From Neoroseomonas lacus (GTDB lineage: Bacteria > Pseudomonadota > Alphaproteobacteria > Acetobacterales > Acetobacteraceae), in contig NZ_BMKW01000005.1 of assembly GCF_014644535.1 (NCBI RefSeq), positions 1 to 64,000 on the forward strand: 64,000 nt of DNA, read 5' to 3'. The notes under the pieces were generated by a model that was not told the DNA's origin, did not search any database, and saw nothing but the letters and a program-made list of their open reading frames with translations. Of this stretch, positions 1 to 9,232 are shown in pieces (position 1 is the stretch's first letter; every line of letters starts with the position of its first letter). A program made the position numbers and the translations under genes.

Positions 1-315
1 TTGGCCGAAAACGCCATGGACCATGTCCGCGGTGCCCCCTGCCATCCGCAAACCCAGGGCAAGATCGAGCGCTGGCACCAGACCCTGAAGAACCGCATTC
101 TACTCGAGAACTACTACCTGCCCGGCGACCTCGAGGCGTAGGTCGAGGCCTTCGTCACGCACTACAACCACCAGCGCTACCACGAGAGCCTGCGCAATCT
201 TACCCCGGCTGACGTCTACCTCGGCCGCGGCCAGACCATCCTGCTCGAGCGTGAACGTATCAAGCGACAGACGATCCAACAGCGACGCTTGATCCACCAA
301 CAACGCGCCGCCTAA
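1..315 (+). pseudogene. IS3-type transposase, C-terminal fragment with in-frame stop
   Basis: Reading frame 1 encodes the end of an integrase-core (DDE) transposase: a HPQTQGKIERWHQTLKN motif carrying the catalytic-region Glu, then YNHQRYHESL and a basic tail ending in QQRRLIHQQRAA. These are hallmarks of IS3-family OrfB proteins. A TAG at 139-141 interrupts the frame and the N-terminal part lies outside the window, so this copy is broken. The next gene (348-524) lacks its start and begins just past the element, which suggests the insertion sequence truncated it. The family is clear from motifs; the exact IS name is not identifiable here. Confidence 0.85.
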
Positions 316-347
316 CCTCACAACCAAATGGGCCAGAGCCTCCGTTA

Positions 348-524
348 GAAGACCGCCTCCACCGTCTCAAAGCATTCGACGACGGACAGGATGCACTGGA
401 CCTCTCCATCGCTACGCTGCGACGGCGGGAGAAGGAAGGGCGCTTCAAATTCGTGAAGGTGGGCTATCGCACGATGATGCGTGCGGAGGATGTGCGCGCG
501 CTCGCCCGTGGCGAGCCGGCGTGA
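348..524 (+). pseudogene. truncated small HTH protein
   Basis: The frame ending at the TGA of 522-524 is open leftward into the IS remnant without a credible start codon. Its C-terminal part reads SIATLRRREKEGRFKFVKVG and then YRTMMRAEDVRALARGEPA. This resembles the winged-helix/excisionase-like proteins that lie before phage replication genes. The missing 5' end and abutting transposase tail suggest disruption by the insertion sequence. It lies 12 bp upstream of the DUF1376 gene in the same direction. Function is inferred only from this short HTH-like stretch. Confidence 0.45.
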
Positions 525-536
525 CCGGGGCATCCG

Positions 537-1588
537 GTGAGCTATCCCATCTTGCCGCCGAACGACACTCCGCCGGAGCCGCTGACCCCGCCGGACTGCG
601 ACCTTCGCGGCTTCCCCTACATGCCGCTGGATGTGGCGCGGCTTCGCGATAGCGACTTGGCCGCGCTGCCTGACGCGGAAGCACGATGGGCGAACGTCAT
701 TAGCTGGGCTGCGAGTTGGCATCAGGTGCCGGCCGGGAGCCTTCCGAATGACGACGCGGCGCTGGCCCGCTTGCTGGGCTACGGGCGTGACGTGGGCGCA
801 TGGACGACGGTCCGCGAGGCGGGCGGTCTGCGCGGGTGGACGCTCTGCGCTGACGGCCGGCTCTACCATCCCGTGGTGGCGGAGAAGGCGTTGGCCGCCT
901 GGCGCGCGCGCCGTCAGCAACGCGCGAAGGCGCTGAAGCGGTGGGGAGTTGACGGCTCTGCGCCCGCCACCACGGGCAACGATGCCGCGGCACTTGCCGG
1001 TGCAGATGCCGCGGGACATGCCACGGCATTGCCACTGCATATGCAAGAGAGAGTAAAGGGAGAGGGAGAAGGAATAGAGAATACTTCCCGCCCCCGCGCG
1101 CCGCGGTCGCGGCGTGAGAGCGAGCCGGAGGGTTTCGCGGAGTGGTATGCGCCTACCCGCGCAAGGCCGCGCGCACCGATGCCGCTCGCGCGTTCGCCCG
1201 CGCCCTCAAGACGGGAGCAACGGCCGAGGGCCTGACGGCCGCCCTCCAGCGGGCTGCATTCCGCGCCGACGATCCGCAGTTCATTCCCTACCCGGCGACT
1301 TGGCTGAACAAAGGGCATTGGCGCGATACGCCGGCCACCGTGCCGGCGCCGGCCACCGCCGCGGAGCCCGACCATCCTTGGTGGCCGCGCCTATCCGCCC
1401 AGATCAGCGCCACCGACTTCCGCCAGTGGATCGCCCGCCTTGGCGTGGTCGAGGAAGCCGGCGACGAGGTGCTCCTTGCCGCGCCCGGCGGCTTCCACGC
1501 CTCCCATGTCCAACAGAATTTCGGCCACGCTCTCCGCTCCATGTTCGGCAAGCGTGTGGTCATCACCTCAACCCCGAACAAGGACTGA
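537..1588 (+). pseudogene. DUF1376-type phage replication protein with DnaA-N-like C-terminus, frameshifted
   Basis: The first frame (GTG at 537, to about 1150) has a DUF1376-like domain: FPYMPLDVARLRDSDL near the N-terminus and a WTLCADGRLYHPVV segment. It then reaches GFAEWYA, after which the expected YPRK motif appears only in the frame that starts at 1142 (CAYPRKAARTDAARAFARAL). One missing base near 1150 explains the switch. The second frame then has a DPQFIPYPATWLNKGHW motif and a C-terminal segment (HPWWPRLSAQISATDFRQWI, then LLAAPGGFHASHVQQNFG) that resembles the DnaA N-terminal domain. Such proteins occur in phage and genomic-island replication modules. It is either a real mutation or a sequencing error. 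Confidence 0.75.
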
Positions 1589-1592
1589 CCTC

Positions 1593-2006
1593 ATGCACCC
1601 CCGTCCAACTCACTTTGCCCCGGAGCCGATCCAGATCAACGCCGCCGACTTCTTCTCCCTCACCAATCGCATGGCGCCGGCGGGGGTGGGCGGCCTCATG
1701 CGGCTCATCGCGCAGCTTGATCTTCTCGGATCGCTGCCCGGCGATGATGTATCCTGCATGTTCATGGGCGGCATGACCGAAGAGGAGTGGTCGCCATCCG
1801 GCTTCGGGCCGCGCGGATTCTTTGTGCGCTGCCCGGATGGGCGCCGCCGCTTGGCGCCGGAGTTCAAGCGCGTGATCCGCCTCCGCCCGGAATGCGTCGC
1901 GCGCTGGCCGCGGCAGGCCACCACCGCCGCGCCGGCAACCTATTCTGCCGCCGATGGTAGCGCGGAGGTTGCGCCGTCACGCTCCGTCAACGCGAGGGGC
2001 GTTTGA
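1593..2006 (+). CDS. hypothetical protein of the mobile-element remnant
   Basis: A 137-residue protein starting at ATG 1593, four bases after the stop of the replication gene, so probably the same transcript. The N-terminus includes PEPIQINAADFFSLTNRMAP followed by hydrophobic LMRLIAQLDLLG. The middle is GFGPRGFFVRCPDGRRRLAP and the tail is Ala/Thr-rich. No enzyme motif or membrane segment is recognised. Codon use with strong GC3 and the tight spacing support a real gene. Function is unknown. Confidence 0.6.
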   Translation: MHPRPTHFAPEPIQINAADFFSLTNRMAPAGVGGLMRLIAQLDLLGSLPGDDVSCMFMGGMTEEEWSPSGFGPRGFFVRCPDGRRRLAPEFKRVIRLRPECVARWPRQATTAAPATYSAADGSAEVAPSRSVNARGV

Positions 2007-2008
2007 CC

Positions 2009-2200
2009 ATGGCGGGACCGATCAAAGTCGGGGTGGACTGGGCCGCCATCGAGGCCGGCTGGCGCGCTGGCGAAACCATGGGTTCGCTGGGGCGGCGTTA
2101 TGGCGTGCTGGACCTGACCAACCCGCTAGTGAGGCAGGCGATCAGCGCTGCGACCGACGCGAAGAGCTTGTATGAGGGGCCGGCCAGCGCCTCCTACTGA
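2009..2200 (+). CDS. small hypothetical protein
   Basis: A 63-residue protein beginning at ATG 2009, two bases after the stop of the previous gene. It reads MAGPIKVGVDWAAIEAGWRA and continues with GSLGRRYGVLDLTNPLVRQA. The GWRAGETMGSLGRRYGV part looks like a short helix-turn-helix as in small phage regulators, but that is only suggestive. It is the last gene before the tRNA-Phe locus and probably marks the end of the mobile-element remnant. Confidence 0.5.
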   Translation: MAGPIKVGVDWAAIEAGWRAGETMGSLGRRYGVLDLTNPLVRQAISAATDAKSLYEGPASASY

Positions 2201-2503
2201 TCAGCCAAAGCACCCTTCCGAGCCCAAAAAAATTTCATGGATAGCCCGCGGTCAAGCTGATAGCGGCCGTTTTTGAGGCCCCCGTCGCATGTCGCGATCC
2301 AAGATCAAGGCGGGGAGGGGTGCGGCGCCCAGCCCGCATAGGGTGCCGCTCGCTCAATGGCGACCACGGCGCGGCCTCTATCGGGAGGGCAGGACCCAGT
2401 CGACCACGCGCACACTGGATCAGGCAGGCGCAAGCCGCGTGTGGGGGATTTTGTGGGGGATGCGCCGAATTTCGCCAAAAAAACCAATAAAATCAAAGAA
2501 GAA
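2201..2503. other. non-coding junction between element remnant and tRNA-Phe
   Basis: I see no convincing gene in these 303 bases. Two identical 9-mers GTGGGGGAT lie at 2441-2449 and 2453-2461, 12 bp apart, close to the 3' end of tRNA-Phe. This is the position where a tyrosine integrase would bind if the remnant had integrated at this tRNA. An A-rich stretch lies at 2475-2502. Open frames that run through the tRNA are spurious. Confidence 0.5.
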
Positions 2504-2579
2504 TGGTGCCCAGGGGCGGAATCGAACCACCGACACTGCGATTTTCAGTCGCATGCTCTACCAACTGAGCTACCTGGGC
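2504..2579 (-). tRNA. tRNA-Phe (GAA)
   Basis: On the minus strand the sequence begins GCCCAGGTAGCTCAGTTGG and forms a complete cloverleaf with acceptor stem GCCCAGG/CCTGGGC. The anticodon loop is CTGAAAA with anticodon GAA, the T-arm contains GGTTCGATTCC, and an encoded CCA ends at 2504. The 3' end faces the mobile-element remnant at 1-2200, consistent with tRNA 3'-end integration. Confidence 0.97.
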
Positions 2580-2648
2580 CCATGAGGTTCCGTTGGAACC
2601 CGGCGAGGCGGCGGGGATAGCCGAGCCAGCGGCGCCTGTCCAGCCGGG

Positions 2649-2837
2649 TCAGGTGTCATCCTCGTCATTGTCCTGTATTGCGTCGGGCTCGCCCGGTATC
2701 GCGTAGCTGCCGGTCAGCCAGCGCCCGAGATCGACCTGCGCGCAGTGTGGTGAACAGAAGGGGCGCGACGCGGCCTGCGCCGGCCGCCGGCAGATCGGGC
2801 AGCGCGGTAAGGGGCGGGGCTTCGGGTCATCCGCCAT
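2649..2837 (-). CDS. yacG: DNA gyrase inhibitor / zinc-binding protein YacG
   Basis: A 62-residue protein with the YacG zinc-binding pattern: CPIC near the N-terminus and CSPHC about 17 residues later, followed by [16 protein letters not shown]. YacG binds GyrB and inhibits gyrase in E. coli. The ATG at 2837 is preferred because AGGAGG lies six bases upstream; a TTG at 2843 would sit directly on that ribosome binding site. Its start overlaps the stop of the RNase E/G gene by 11 bp, so the two are translationally linked. The acidic tail (DNDEDDT) is typical. Confidence 0.93.
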   Translation of the reverse strand: MADDPKPRPLPRCPICRRPAQAASRPFCSPHCAQVDLGRWLTGSYAIPGEPDAIQDNDEDDT

Positions 2838-4011
2838 GACCAACCTCCTGGATCGATGGGTGGGTAACCGACGGGTCGGCGTGCAGCAGCAGGGCCGTGC
2901 CGGCCTCGGCGGCGAAGGCTTCCAGCGCGCCAGGCAGGCCCTCCAGCGCCGCGATCACCGCTGGCGAGGCGAGCAACGCGAAGCGCGCCCCCGGCCGGGC
3001 CGCCGCATCCCGCGCGCCCTGGCGCAGGGCGGCGAGCCCGCGCGTCAGCGCCGAAGGCGGCGAGCCGAGCACCTCATGCAGCGGCGGATGCACACGGTCG
3101 CGCACGATCTCCGCGAGGCCCAGATGGGTGAAGCCGAGCAACCTGGCCTGCCGATCGGCCGCCAGGGCCTCGCGCAGCGGGTCGGCCAGCGCTTCGCGCC
3201 GCCTGGGCGATAGGCCGGCGAAATCCACCATGATCGCGCCGCCGAGGTTGCGCGCGCGGATCTGCCGCGCGAGTTCGGGCAGTGCCTCCCGGTTCAGCGT
3301 CGCCGTGCCATGGGCGCCGCGTGCTCCGGCTGCGCTGCCGGCATCCACGTCGATGGCGGTCAGTGCCGGCGTCGGGTGGATCAGCAGCCGGCCCCCGCCG
3401 GGCAGCGGTGCCTCGGTGCCGGCCAGCATATCGAATTCGGCTTCGATCGAATCGTCGAATGCCGGGGCAGGGATCAGGCGAGCCCGATCACCGACCGCGC
3501 CGCGGAGGCGGGCGAGCAGGGCGGTGCTGTCAACCAGCAACTCAGCGCGCGGGTAGCGGGTGGCAAGCCGCTCCGCCGCCAGCGGCCCGCGCGCGACGAG
3601 GATGGGGGCGCCGGGTGGAGCGGCGGCGATCCGCGCGGCCTCCGCAGCGGTGATGCGGGCGGATACGCGCGGCCCCTTGCCGCCCTGCGCTGCGCGGATG
3701 ACGCGCAGCGGTAGGATCATGCCTTCATTGACCGCCGCCGCGATGGGCTGGCGCTGATCGCTCGCCTCGCGTTCGGGCAGGAAGCCGGTCTCGCCGCCGG
3801 CCAGGGCGATGAAGGCCCCGGCCATCGCTGGGGCGACCGCCGAGACGCGGCCGCGATGCAGGTCCGCGACACCATCGGGGCGGGCCGGGCGCTCGACCCA
3901 GGCCTCGGTCAGCATGCCGCCTTGCAGCAGTGCGGTGCGCACTTCGCCCGGCGAGGCGCTGACTAGGATGGTCGTCGCGCCGGAGGACGACGGCGTCAGG
4001 GTCGCAGCCAT
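2827..4011 (-). CDS. ribonuclease E/G family endoribonuclease, short form
   Basis: A 394-residue RNase E/G-type protein. The N-terminal part ([20 protein letters not shown], then GETGFLP) is the reduced S1-like region. The catalytic-site motifs are [10 protein letters not shown] with Asp221 and AIMVDFAGL with Asp263, matching the two metal-binding aspartates of RNase E. The CPxC zinc-link found in full-length RNase G is absent, and the protein is about 95 residues shorter than E. coli RNase G. It starts inside the maf gene (16-bp overlap), and yacG overlaps its end. This order is common in alphaproteobacteria. The role would be rRNA or mRNA processing. Confidence 0.9.
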   Translation of the reverse strand: MAATLTPSSSGATTILVSASPGEVRTALLQGGMLTEAWVERPARPDGVADLHRGRVSAVAPAMAGAFIALAGGETGFLPEREASDQRQPIAAAVNEGMILPLRVIRAAQGGKGPRVSARITAAEAARIAAAPPGAPILVARGPLAAERLATRYPRAELLVDSTALLARLRGAVGDRARLIPAPAFDDSIEAEFDMLAGTEAPLPGGGRLLIHPTPALTAIDVDAGSAAGARGAHGTATLNREALPELARQIRARNLGGAIMVDFAGLSPRRREALADPLREALAADRQARLLGFTHLGLAEIVRDRVHPPLHEVLGSPPSALTRGLAALRQGARDAAARPGARFALLASPAVIAALEGLPGALEAFAAEAGTALLLHADPSVTHPSIQEVGHGG

Positions 4012-4583
4012 CCGATGCCGCGCAACAGTTGCGCCGTCTCGAACAGCGGCAGGCCGACCACGTTGGAATGGCTGCCCGAGAGGAAGCGGATGAAGGCCTC
4101 GGCGCGGCCCTGTATGGCATAGCCGCCCGCCTTGCCGCGCCATTCGCCGCCAGCCAGGTAGTCGGCGATCTGCTGTTCGGTGAGGCGCTGGAAGGTCACC
4201 GCACTCTCCACCACGCGCTTCAGCCGCCGCCCGTCCGGCAGTGCCAGCACGACCGCGGTCGTCACCTTGTGCCGGCGGCCGGAGATCAGGGTCAGGCATG
4301 CCTGCGCCTGCTCCGCCGTTTCGGCCTTGGGTAGGATGCGGCGACCGACGCCGACCACGGTGTCGGCGGCGAGCACCAGCGCATCCGGCGCGCGCGCGGC
4401 CGCCGCCTCCGCCTTGCCGAGTGCCAGGCGCTCGGCATAGGGGCGCGGGGTTTCGCGCTTCAGCGGCGATTCATTGATGTCGGTGGCGACCACCTGAGCT
4501 GGGATCACGCCCAGCCGGGCCAGAAGGTCCAGGCGCCGCGGGCTGGCGCTCGCCAGCACCAGTGGCGGGCGCGTATCGGGCAT
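3996..4583 (-). CDS. maf: Maf/YhdE family nucleotide pyrophosphatase
   Basis: A 195-residue protein with the Maf signature near the N-terminus: PLVLASASPRRLDLLARLG. ALVLAADTVVGVGRRIL contains the catalytic-base Asp region, and LISGRRHKVTTAV and YAIQGRA follow. Maf proteins hydrolyse non-canonical or modified nucleoside triphosphates, and length and motifs are normal. It lies between infA and the RNase gene, overlapping the latter by 16 bp, in a probable infA-maf-rng-yacG operon. Confidence 0.95.
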   Translation of the reverse strand: MPDTRPPLVLASASPRRLDLLARLGVIPAQVVATDINESPLKRETPRPYAERLALGKAEAAAARAPDALVLAADTVVGVGRRILPKAETAEQAQACLTLISGRRHKVTTAVVLALPDGRRLKRVVESAVTFQRLTEQQIADYLAGGEWRGKAGGYAIQGRAEAFIRFLSGSHSNVVGLPLFETAQLLRGIGWLRP

Positions 4584-4619
4584 GATCTGGCTACTTGAAG
4601 CGGCCCCGGCGCATGCCGG

Positions 4620-4838
4620 TCACTTGAATCGGAATGTGATACGGCCCTTGGTCAGGTCGTAGGGTGTCATTTCGACATTCACGCGGTCGCCGGCGAGCAC
4701 GCGGATGCGGTTCTTGCGCATCTTCCCGGAGGTATGCGCGAGGACCATGTGTTCATTGTCCAGCTTCACGCGGAACATCGCATTGGGGAGAAGTTCAACG
4801 ACATGGCCGCTGAACTCAATCATATCTTCCTTCGACAT
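4620..4838 (-). CDS. infA: translation initiation factor IF-1
   Basis: A 72-residue, single OB-fold protein with the canonical IF-1 sequence: [19 protein letters not shown] at the start, [20 protein letters not shown] in the middle and [13 protein letters not shown] at the end. IF-1 binds the ribosomal A site during initiation. The start at 4838 gives the standard length; an upstream ATG at 4862 would add eight non-conserved residues. It heads the gene group that runs leftward to yacG. Confidence 0.98.
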   Translation of the reverse strand: MSKEDMIEFSGHVVELLPNAMFRVKLDNEHMVLAHTSGKMRKNRIRVLAGDRVNVEMTPYDLTKGRITFRFK

Positions 4839-4949
4839 CGGGCCTCGTAACTGGCGCGCCAAGCGCGCATGGGGGAGCGCAGCGCATCGTCGCGCCGCCG
4901 GAAATCGTCGGGAAAATGGTCCGCAACCCCCGCCGGGTCAAGCGTGGCG

Positions 4950-6242
4950 TCACCCACCGAGGCGCAAAGCGACGCTGCGGGCGTGTGCGGTGAGGCCTTC
5001 CGCCTCCGCCAGCGCCACCGCCGCGGGGCCGACTGCGACCAGCGCAGCCTCGTCCGCCTCAACCCAGGTGGTCCGTTTCAGGAAGTCGAATACCGACAGA
5101 CCCGAGGCGAAACGGGCGGTACGCCCGGTGGGCAGCACATGGTTCGGGCCGGCGACATAGTCCCCCACCGCCTCCGGGCAGAAGCGGCCCAGGAAGGCGG
5201 CCCCGGCATGGCGGATCTGCGCCAGGAGCGTGCGTGGTTCCGCTACCATTAATTGGAGATGTTCCGGCGCCAGCCGGTTGGTCAGTGTCGCCGCCTCGGC
5301 CAGGTCCCGCACCACGATCACGGCGCCATGCCGTGCCCAGGATTCGCTGGCGATGGCCGCACGCGGCAGGTGGCGGAGCTCGGCTTCGACCGCCACGGCG
5401 ACCGCATCGGCCAGCGTCGCGTCAGGGGTGATCAGGATGGATTGCGCGCTTTCGTCATGTTCGGCCTGGGCGAGCAGGTCGACTGCGATGTGGCGGGGGT
5501 CGTTGTCGGCATCCGCTATCACCACGACCTCGGACGGGCCGGCGATCGAATCGATGCCGACGCGCCCGAAAACCTGGCGCTTGGCCTCCGCGACATAGGC
5601 ATTCCCAGGGCCGACGATGCGGTCCACCGCGCCGATCGACGCCGTGCCCCAGGCCATCGCCGCTACCGCCTGGGCGCCGCCGATGCGGAAGATCTCGGTC
5701 ACTCCGGCGCGCTTCGCCGCGGCGAGCACCAGCGGATTCAACGCGCCATCAGGCGTCGGCACGCACATCGCGATGCGCGGCACCCCCGCCGCGCGGGCTG
5801 GCAGCGCGTTCATCAGCACCGAGGAAGGGTAGGCGGCCTTGCCGCCCGGGACATAGATGCCAACCGCATCGATGGCGCCCCAGCGCATCCCGAGCGTCAG
5901 CCCGGCGCTATCCTGCATTTCAAGGTCGCGCGGCAACTGGGCGCGGTGGAAGGCCTCGATCCGCTCGGCGGCGAGGTTGAGCGCCGCGCGCAGTTCCGGG
6001 CGGATGGAGGCGTCGGCGGCCTCGATCTCGGCCGAGGTAACGCGCAGCGCGGCGGGAGCGGTCGGCGCCCAGCGGTCGAAGCGCGTCGTGTAGTCGATCA
6101 GCGCGGCATCGCCATGGGCGCGGATGGTGGCGATGATCTCAGCCACGACGCCATCGACGCGGTTGGTGGTCTCGCGCGCCTCATCCAGCAGGGCGGCGAA
6201 GGCGGGTTCGAAATCCGGTGTGGCGGTGTTGAGGCGCTTCAT
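4950..6242 (-). CDS. hisD: histidinol dehydrogenase
   Basis: A 430-residue protein matching HisD throughout. IGAVDRIVGPGNAYVAEAKR and DSIAGPSEVVVIAD are the family signature, LLAQAEHDESAQS carries zinc and catalytic residues, and TNRLAPEHLQL and GPNHVLPTGRTARFASGLSV close the protein. It catalyses the NAD-dependent two-step oxidation of L-histidinol to L-histidine. It follows hisG with a 142-bp gap containing two strong hairpins (listed separately), one of which lies just upstream of this start. Confidence 0.97.
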   Translation of the reverse strand: MKRLNTATPDFEPAFAALLDEARETTNRVDGVVAEIIATIRAHGDAALIDYTTRFDRWAPTAPAALRVTSAEIEAADASIRPELRAALNLAAERIEAFHRAQLPRDLEMQDSAGLTLGMRWGAIDAVGIYVPGGKAAYPSSVLMNALPARAAGVPRIAMCVPTPDGALNPLVLAAAKRAGVTEIFRIGGAQAVAAMAWGTASIGAVDRIVGPGNAYVAEAKRQVFGRVGIDSIAGPSEVVVIADADNDPRHIAVDLLAQAEHDESAQSILITPDATLADAVAVAVEAELRHLPRAAIASESWARHGAVIVVRDLAEAATLTNRLAPEHLQLMVAEPRTLLAQIRHAGAAFLGRFCPEAVGDYVAGPNHVLPTGRTARFASGLSVFDFLKRTTWVEADEAALVAVGPAAVALAEAEGLTAHARSVALRLGG

Positions 6243-6252
6243 GGGTAAAGGT

Positions 6253-6272
6253 CGGGGGAGAGAACTCCCCCG
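6253..6272. repeat. GC-rich hairpin just upstream of hisD
   Basis: A perfect 8-bp inverted repeat CGGGGGAG / CTCCCCCG with a four-base AGAA loop. On the minus strand it ends about ten bases before the hisD ATG. It shares its GGGGGAG core with the hairpin at 6347-6370. It could affect hisD translation or mRNA stability, or be a REP-like repeat. Confidence 0.7.
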
Positions 6273-6346
6273 GTCCCCCTCCTGTTTCTATCGGTTGGAG
6301 ACTGACAGCGACGGGCGGCGCCAAAAGACAGTAAAGGGGTAGGGGT

Positions 6347-6370
6347 TTGGGGGAGGTTCTCCTCCCCCAA
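6347..6370. terminator. strong hairpin after hisG
   Basis: A perfect 10-bp inverted repeat TTGGGGGAGG / CCTCCCCCAA with loop TTCT, 15 bp past the hisG stop on the minus strand. There is no long T-run after it in that direction, so an intraoperonic processing or partial termination element is as likely as a classical terminator. Confidence 0.55.
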
Positions 6371-6384
6371 CCTTCCTTTGTTAC

Positions 6385-7092
6385 TCACCGCGCGTCGCGC
6401 TCCGCCAAGGCGGCACGGAACCGCGCAATCCAGGCGCCGATAGCCTCCGGCCGCGTCTTCAGCGCCGTGCGGTTGACGATCAGGCGGGAGGTGATGGTGG
6501 CAATCACCTCCGTCTCGTGCAGTCCATTCGCCTTCAACGTCGATCCGGTCTGCACCAGGTCCACGATCAGGCGCGACAGTCCCATCGAGGGTGCCAGCTC
6601 CATCGCGCCGTTCAGATGGACGATCTCGGCCTGCACGCCGCGCGCGGCGAAGTGACGCTGCGCGATGTTCGGGTATTTCGTTGCCACCGTGATGCGTGAC
6701 CAACGCGACGGGTCATCGGCCTGCGTGACGACCGGCTCGGCGATGGACACGCGGCAGCGGCCGACGCCGAGGTCGAGCGGCGCGTAGATCTCGGGATAGT
6801 CGAATTCCATCAGCACATCGGCGCCGCAGATGCCGATCTGCGCCGCGCCATGGGCGACGAAGGTCGCGACATCGAAGGACCTGACGCGGATCACATCCAG
6901 CGCCGGGTCGTTGGTCGGGAAGCGCAGGCGGCGGCTGCTCTCATCCACGAAATCCGGTGCCGGGACGATGCCGGCGCGCGTCAGCAGCGGCCCGATCTCG
7001 GACAGGATGCGGCCCTTTGGCAGGGCCAGCACGATTGGGCTGGCATCCTCGGGCGTCGCCGGGGTGAGCGGGGAATGAATCGCGTGGTCCAT
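6385..7092 (-). CDS. hisG: ATP phosphoribosyltransferase, short form
   Basis: A 235-residue HisG catalytic domain without the C-terminal regulatory domain. Recognisable segments are [64 protein letters not shown] and the PRPP-binding [16 protein letters not shown]. It catalyses the first step of histidine synthesis (ATP plus PRPP). Short HisG needs HisZ, which is not in this window. The ATG at 7092 is chosen over GTG 7107; neither has a strong ribosome binding site. hisD follows downstream. Confidence 0.96.
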   Translation of the reverse strand: MDHAIHSPLTPATPEDASPIVLALPKGRILSEIGPLLTRAGIVPAPDFVDESSRRLRFPTNDPALDVIRVRSFDVATFVAHGAAQIGICGADVLMEFDYPEIYAPLDLGVGRCRVSIAEPVVTQADDPSRWSRITVATKYPNIAQRHFAARGVQAEIVHLNGAMELAPSMGLSRLIVDLVQTGSTLKANGLHETEVIATITSRLIVNRTALKTRPEAIGAWIARFRAALAERDAR

Positions 7093-7142
7093 GGTGGAGC
7101 CTATCACCGGCCGGGCAGGGGGGCTGTCATCGCGATTCGGCT

Positions 7143-8402
7143 TCAGCCCGGCAACCGTTCGATGTCGGCACCGACGGCGGCGAGCTTCGCCTCGACATGC
7201 TCATAGCCGCGGTCGAGGTGATAGACGCGGTTGACGATGGTCTCGCCCTGTGCCGCCAGGCCCGCGAGGATGAGCGAGACCGAGGCGCGCAGGTCGGTCG
7301 CCATGACCGGCGCGCCGGACAGCTTCTGCACGCCGCGCACGATGGCCGAGGAGCCGTGGAAGTTGATGCGCGCGCCCATGCGCGTCAGTTCCGGCACATG
7401 CATGAAGCGGTTCTCGAAGATCGTCTCGGTGATCATCGCGGCACCTTCCGCCACGCACATCAGCGCCATGAACTGCGCCTGCATGTCGGTGGCAAAGCCC
7501 GGGAAGGGTTCCGTCATCACATCGGTGCCGCGCAGACCGTTCAGGCGCGAGACCTTCAGCCCGCCCTCGGCCTCGGCGACATCCACGCCGGCGTCGCGCA
7601 GGGTGCGTACCACCGCGCCGAGGTGTTCCAGTCGCGCACCGCCCAGCAGCACCTGGCCACCGGTGATGGCCGCGGCGCAGGCATAGGTGCCGGCCTCGAT
7701 GCGGTCGGGGATGATGGGATGCACGGCCGAACCCAGCGCACCAACGCCTTCGACGATCAGGCGATCGGTGCCGAGGCCCTCGATCCGCGCGCCCAGGCGC
7801 ATCAGGCAGGCGGCGAGGTCGGAGATTTCCGGCTCGCGCGCCGCGTTGACGATCTCGGAGGTGCCCTTCGCCAGGGTGGCGGCCATCAGGATGTTCTCGG
7901 TCGCGCCCACCGAGACCTGCGGAAAGATGATGCGCGCACCCTTGAGGCCGCCGGGTGCGCGGGCCTCGATATAGCCGGCGGTGATCTCGATCTCGGCACC
8001 CATCTGTTCGAGCGCCTTGAGGTGCAGGTCGACCGGGCGGGTGCCGATGGCGCAACCGCCGGGCAGGGAGACCCGAGCCTGACCGAAACGGGCGACCAGC
8101 GGCCCGAGCACCAGCACCGAGGCGCGCATCTTGCGCACGAGGTCATAGGGCGCTTCGAGGTTGGTAGCCGCCCCTGACATTGTGATGGTGCGCGCGGTCA
8201 TGTCGCGTTCCACCGTCAGCCCGTGCTGCGCAAGCAGCCCGGCCATGGTGACGACATCGGCGAGGTCGGGCGCATTCGTCAGCGTCAGTGGCCCGTCGGT
8301 CAGCAACGCGGTCGCCATCAACGGCAGCGCGGCATTCTTGGCGCCGGAAATCGGGATGGTGCCGGAGAGCGCGCGGCCGCCGCGGATACGGATGCGGTCC
8401 AT
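7143..8402 (-). CDS. murA: UDP-N-acetylglucosamine 1-carboxyvinyltransferase
   Basis: A 419-residue MurA with [20 protein letters not shown] at the N-terminus (catalytic Lys-Asn) and [16 protein letters not shown] with the active-site Cys117, the residue targeted by fosfomycin. [15 protein letters not shown] and the C-terminal [14 protein letters not shown] also match. It transfers enolpyruvate from PEP to UDP-GlcNAc, the first committed step of peptidoglycan synthesis. Length and motifs are normal. It lies between dcd and hisG, all on the minus strand. Confidence 0.98.
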   Translation of the reverse strand: MDRIRIRGGRALSGTIPISGAKNAALPLMATALLTDGPLTLTNAPDLADVVTMAGLLAQHGLTVERDMTARTITMSGAATNLEAPYDLVRKMRASVLVLGPLVARFGQARVSLPGGCAIGTRPVDLHLKALEQMGAEIEITAGYIEARAPGGLKGARIIFPQVSVGATENILMAATLAKGTSEIVNAAREPEISDLAACLMRLGARIEGLGTDRLIVEGVGALGSAVHPIIPDRIEAGTYACAAAITGGQVLLGGARLEHLGAVVRTLRDAGVDVAEAEGGLKVSRLNGLRGTDVMTEPFPGFATDMQAQFMALMCVAEGAAMITETIFENRFMHVPELTRMGARINFHGSSAIVRGVQKLSGAPVMATDLRASVSLILAGLAAQGETIVNRVYHLDRGYEHVEAKLAAVGADIERLPG

Positions 8403-8419
8403 TTCAGCAATTCAACCTT

Positions 8420-8974
8420 TTAAAGCCGTGGCAGCGCGACGCCGCGCTGGCCCATGTATTTGCCGCGACGGTCGGCATAGCTGACCTCGGGCGGCGAGGC
8501 ACCCTGCAGGAACAGGAACTGGCAAACGCCCTCATTGGCGTAGACCTTGGCGGGTAGTGGCGTGGTGTTGCTGATCTCGATCGTCACCTGGCCTTCCCAT
8601 TCGGGCTCGAGCGGGGTGACGTTCACGATCAGGCCGCAGCGGGCATAGGTCGATTTGCCAAGACAGATGACCAGCACGTCGCGCGGGATGCGGAAATACT
8701 CGACCGTATGGGTCAGCACGAAGGAATTGGGCGGGATAATGCAGACCGGCCCACGGCGGGTCACGAAGCCGTCCTCGTTGAAGGATTTCGGGTCCACCAA
8801 CGCATTGTCAACGTTGGTGAAGATCTTGAATTCCTCGGCCGCGCGGGCGTCGTAGCCGTAGGAGGAGAGACCGTAGGAGATGACCCCCTCGCGGCGTTGG
8901 GCCTCGACGAAGGGCTCGATCATGCCGTGTTCGGCCGCCATGCGGCGAATCCAGCTGTCGGGCATGATGGGCAT
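8420..8974 (-). CDS. dcd: dCTP deaminase
   Basis: A 184-residue protein with Dcd motifs: [20 protein letters not shown] near the N-terminus, [20 protein letters not shown] in the middle, [20 protein letters not shown] and the [20 protein letters not shown] substrate region. It deaminates dCTP to dUTP for dTTP synthesis. The start MPIMPDSWI at 8974 is used; ATG 8965 is an alternative. The stop is 17 bp from the murA start. Confidence 0.97.
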   Translation of the reverse strand: MPIMPDSWIRRMAAEHGMIEPFVEAQRREGVISYGLSSYGYDARAAEEFKIFTNVDNALVDPKSFNEDGFVTRRGPVCIIPPNSFVLTHTVEYFRIPRDVLVICLGKSTYARCGLIVNVTPLEPEWEGQVTIEISNTTPLPAKVYANEGVCQFLFLQGASPPEVSYADRRGKYMGQRGVALPRL

Positions 8975-9061
8975 GGAGTGTCGCCTGGGCTGCGGCTTAA
9001 CGCGCCGTGAAGGGGCGGGGCCGGGGGCGGCGCGGCCCCCGGTCACCCCGGGGGCGTCCGA

Positions 9062-9232
9062 TTAGCCCATGGGCTTTTCGCCGGCAACCTTGGCGGGGGT
9101 CGCGGGCTCGTCCGCGGCGGCGTCGCGTGCGCGGGCCTGGGCCTTTCGGCGCCTCAGATTCTCGCGCAAGGCTGCGGCCAGACGCGCGGCCCGGTCATCT
9201 GCCTTGGGCGGTGTGGTTCCCTTTTTTGTCAT
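9062..9232 (-). CDS. small basic hypothetical protein
   Basis: A 56-residue, highly charged protein starting MTKKGTTPPKADDRAARLAA and continuing ALRENLRRRKAQARARDAA. The charge-alternating helix is followed by an Ala/Pro-rich tail. It lies upstream of dcd on the same strand. It has no signal or membrane segment. Small Lys/Arg-rich proteins of this type are common in alphaproteobacteria, but their function is not known to me. The choice of ATG 9232 gives a short protein with uniform character. Confidence 0.6.
   Translation of the reverse strand: MTKKGTTPPKADDRAARLAAALRENLRRRKAQARARDAAADEPATPAKVAGEKPMG

Noticed and set aside
2289..2620. Open frames ending NGAQGRNRTTDTAIFSRMLY or similar
   Set aside because: They are translations across tRNA-Phe and its flank, a known artefact.
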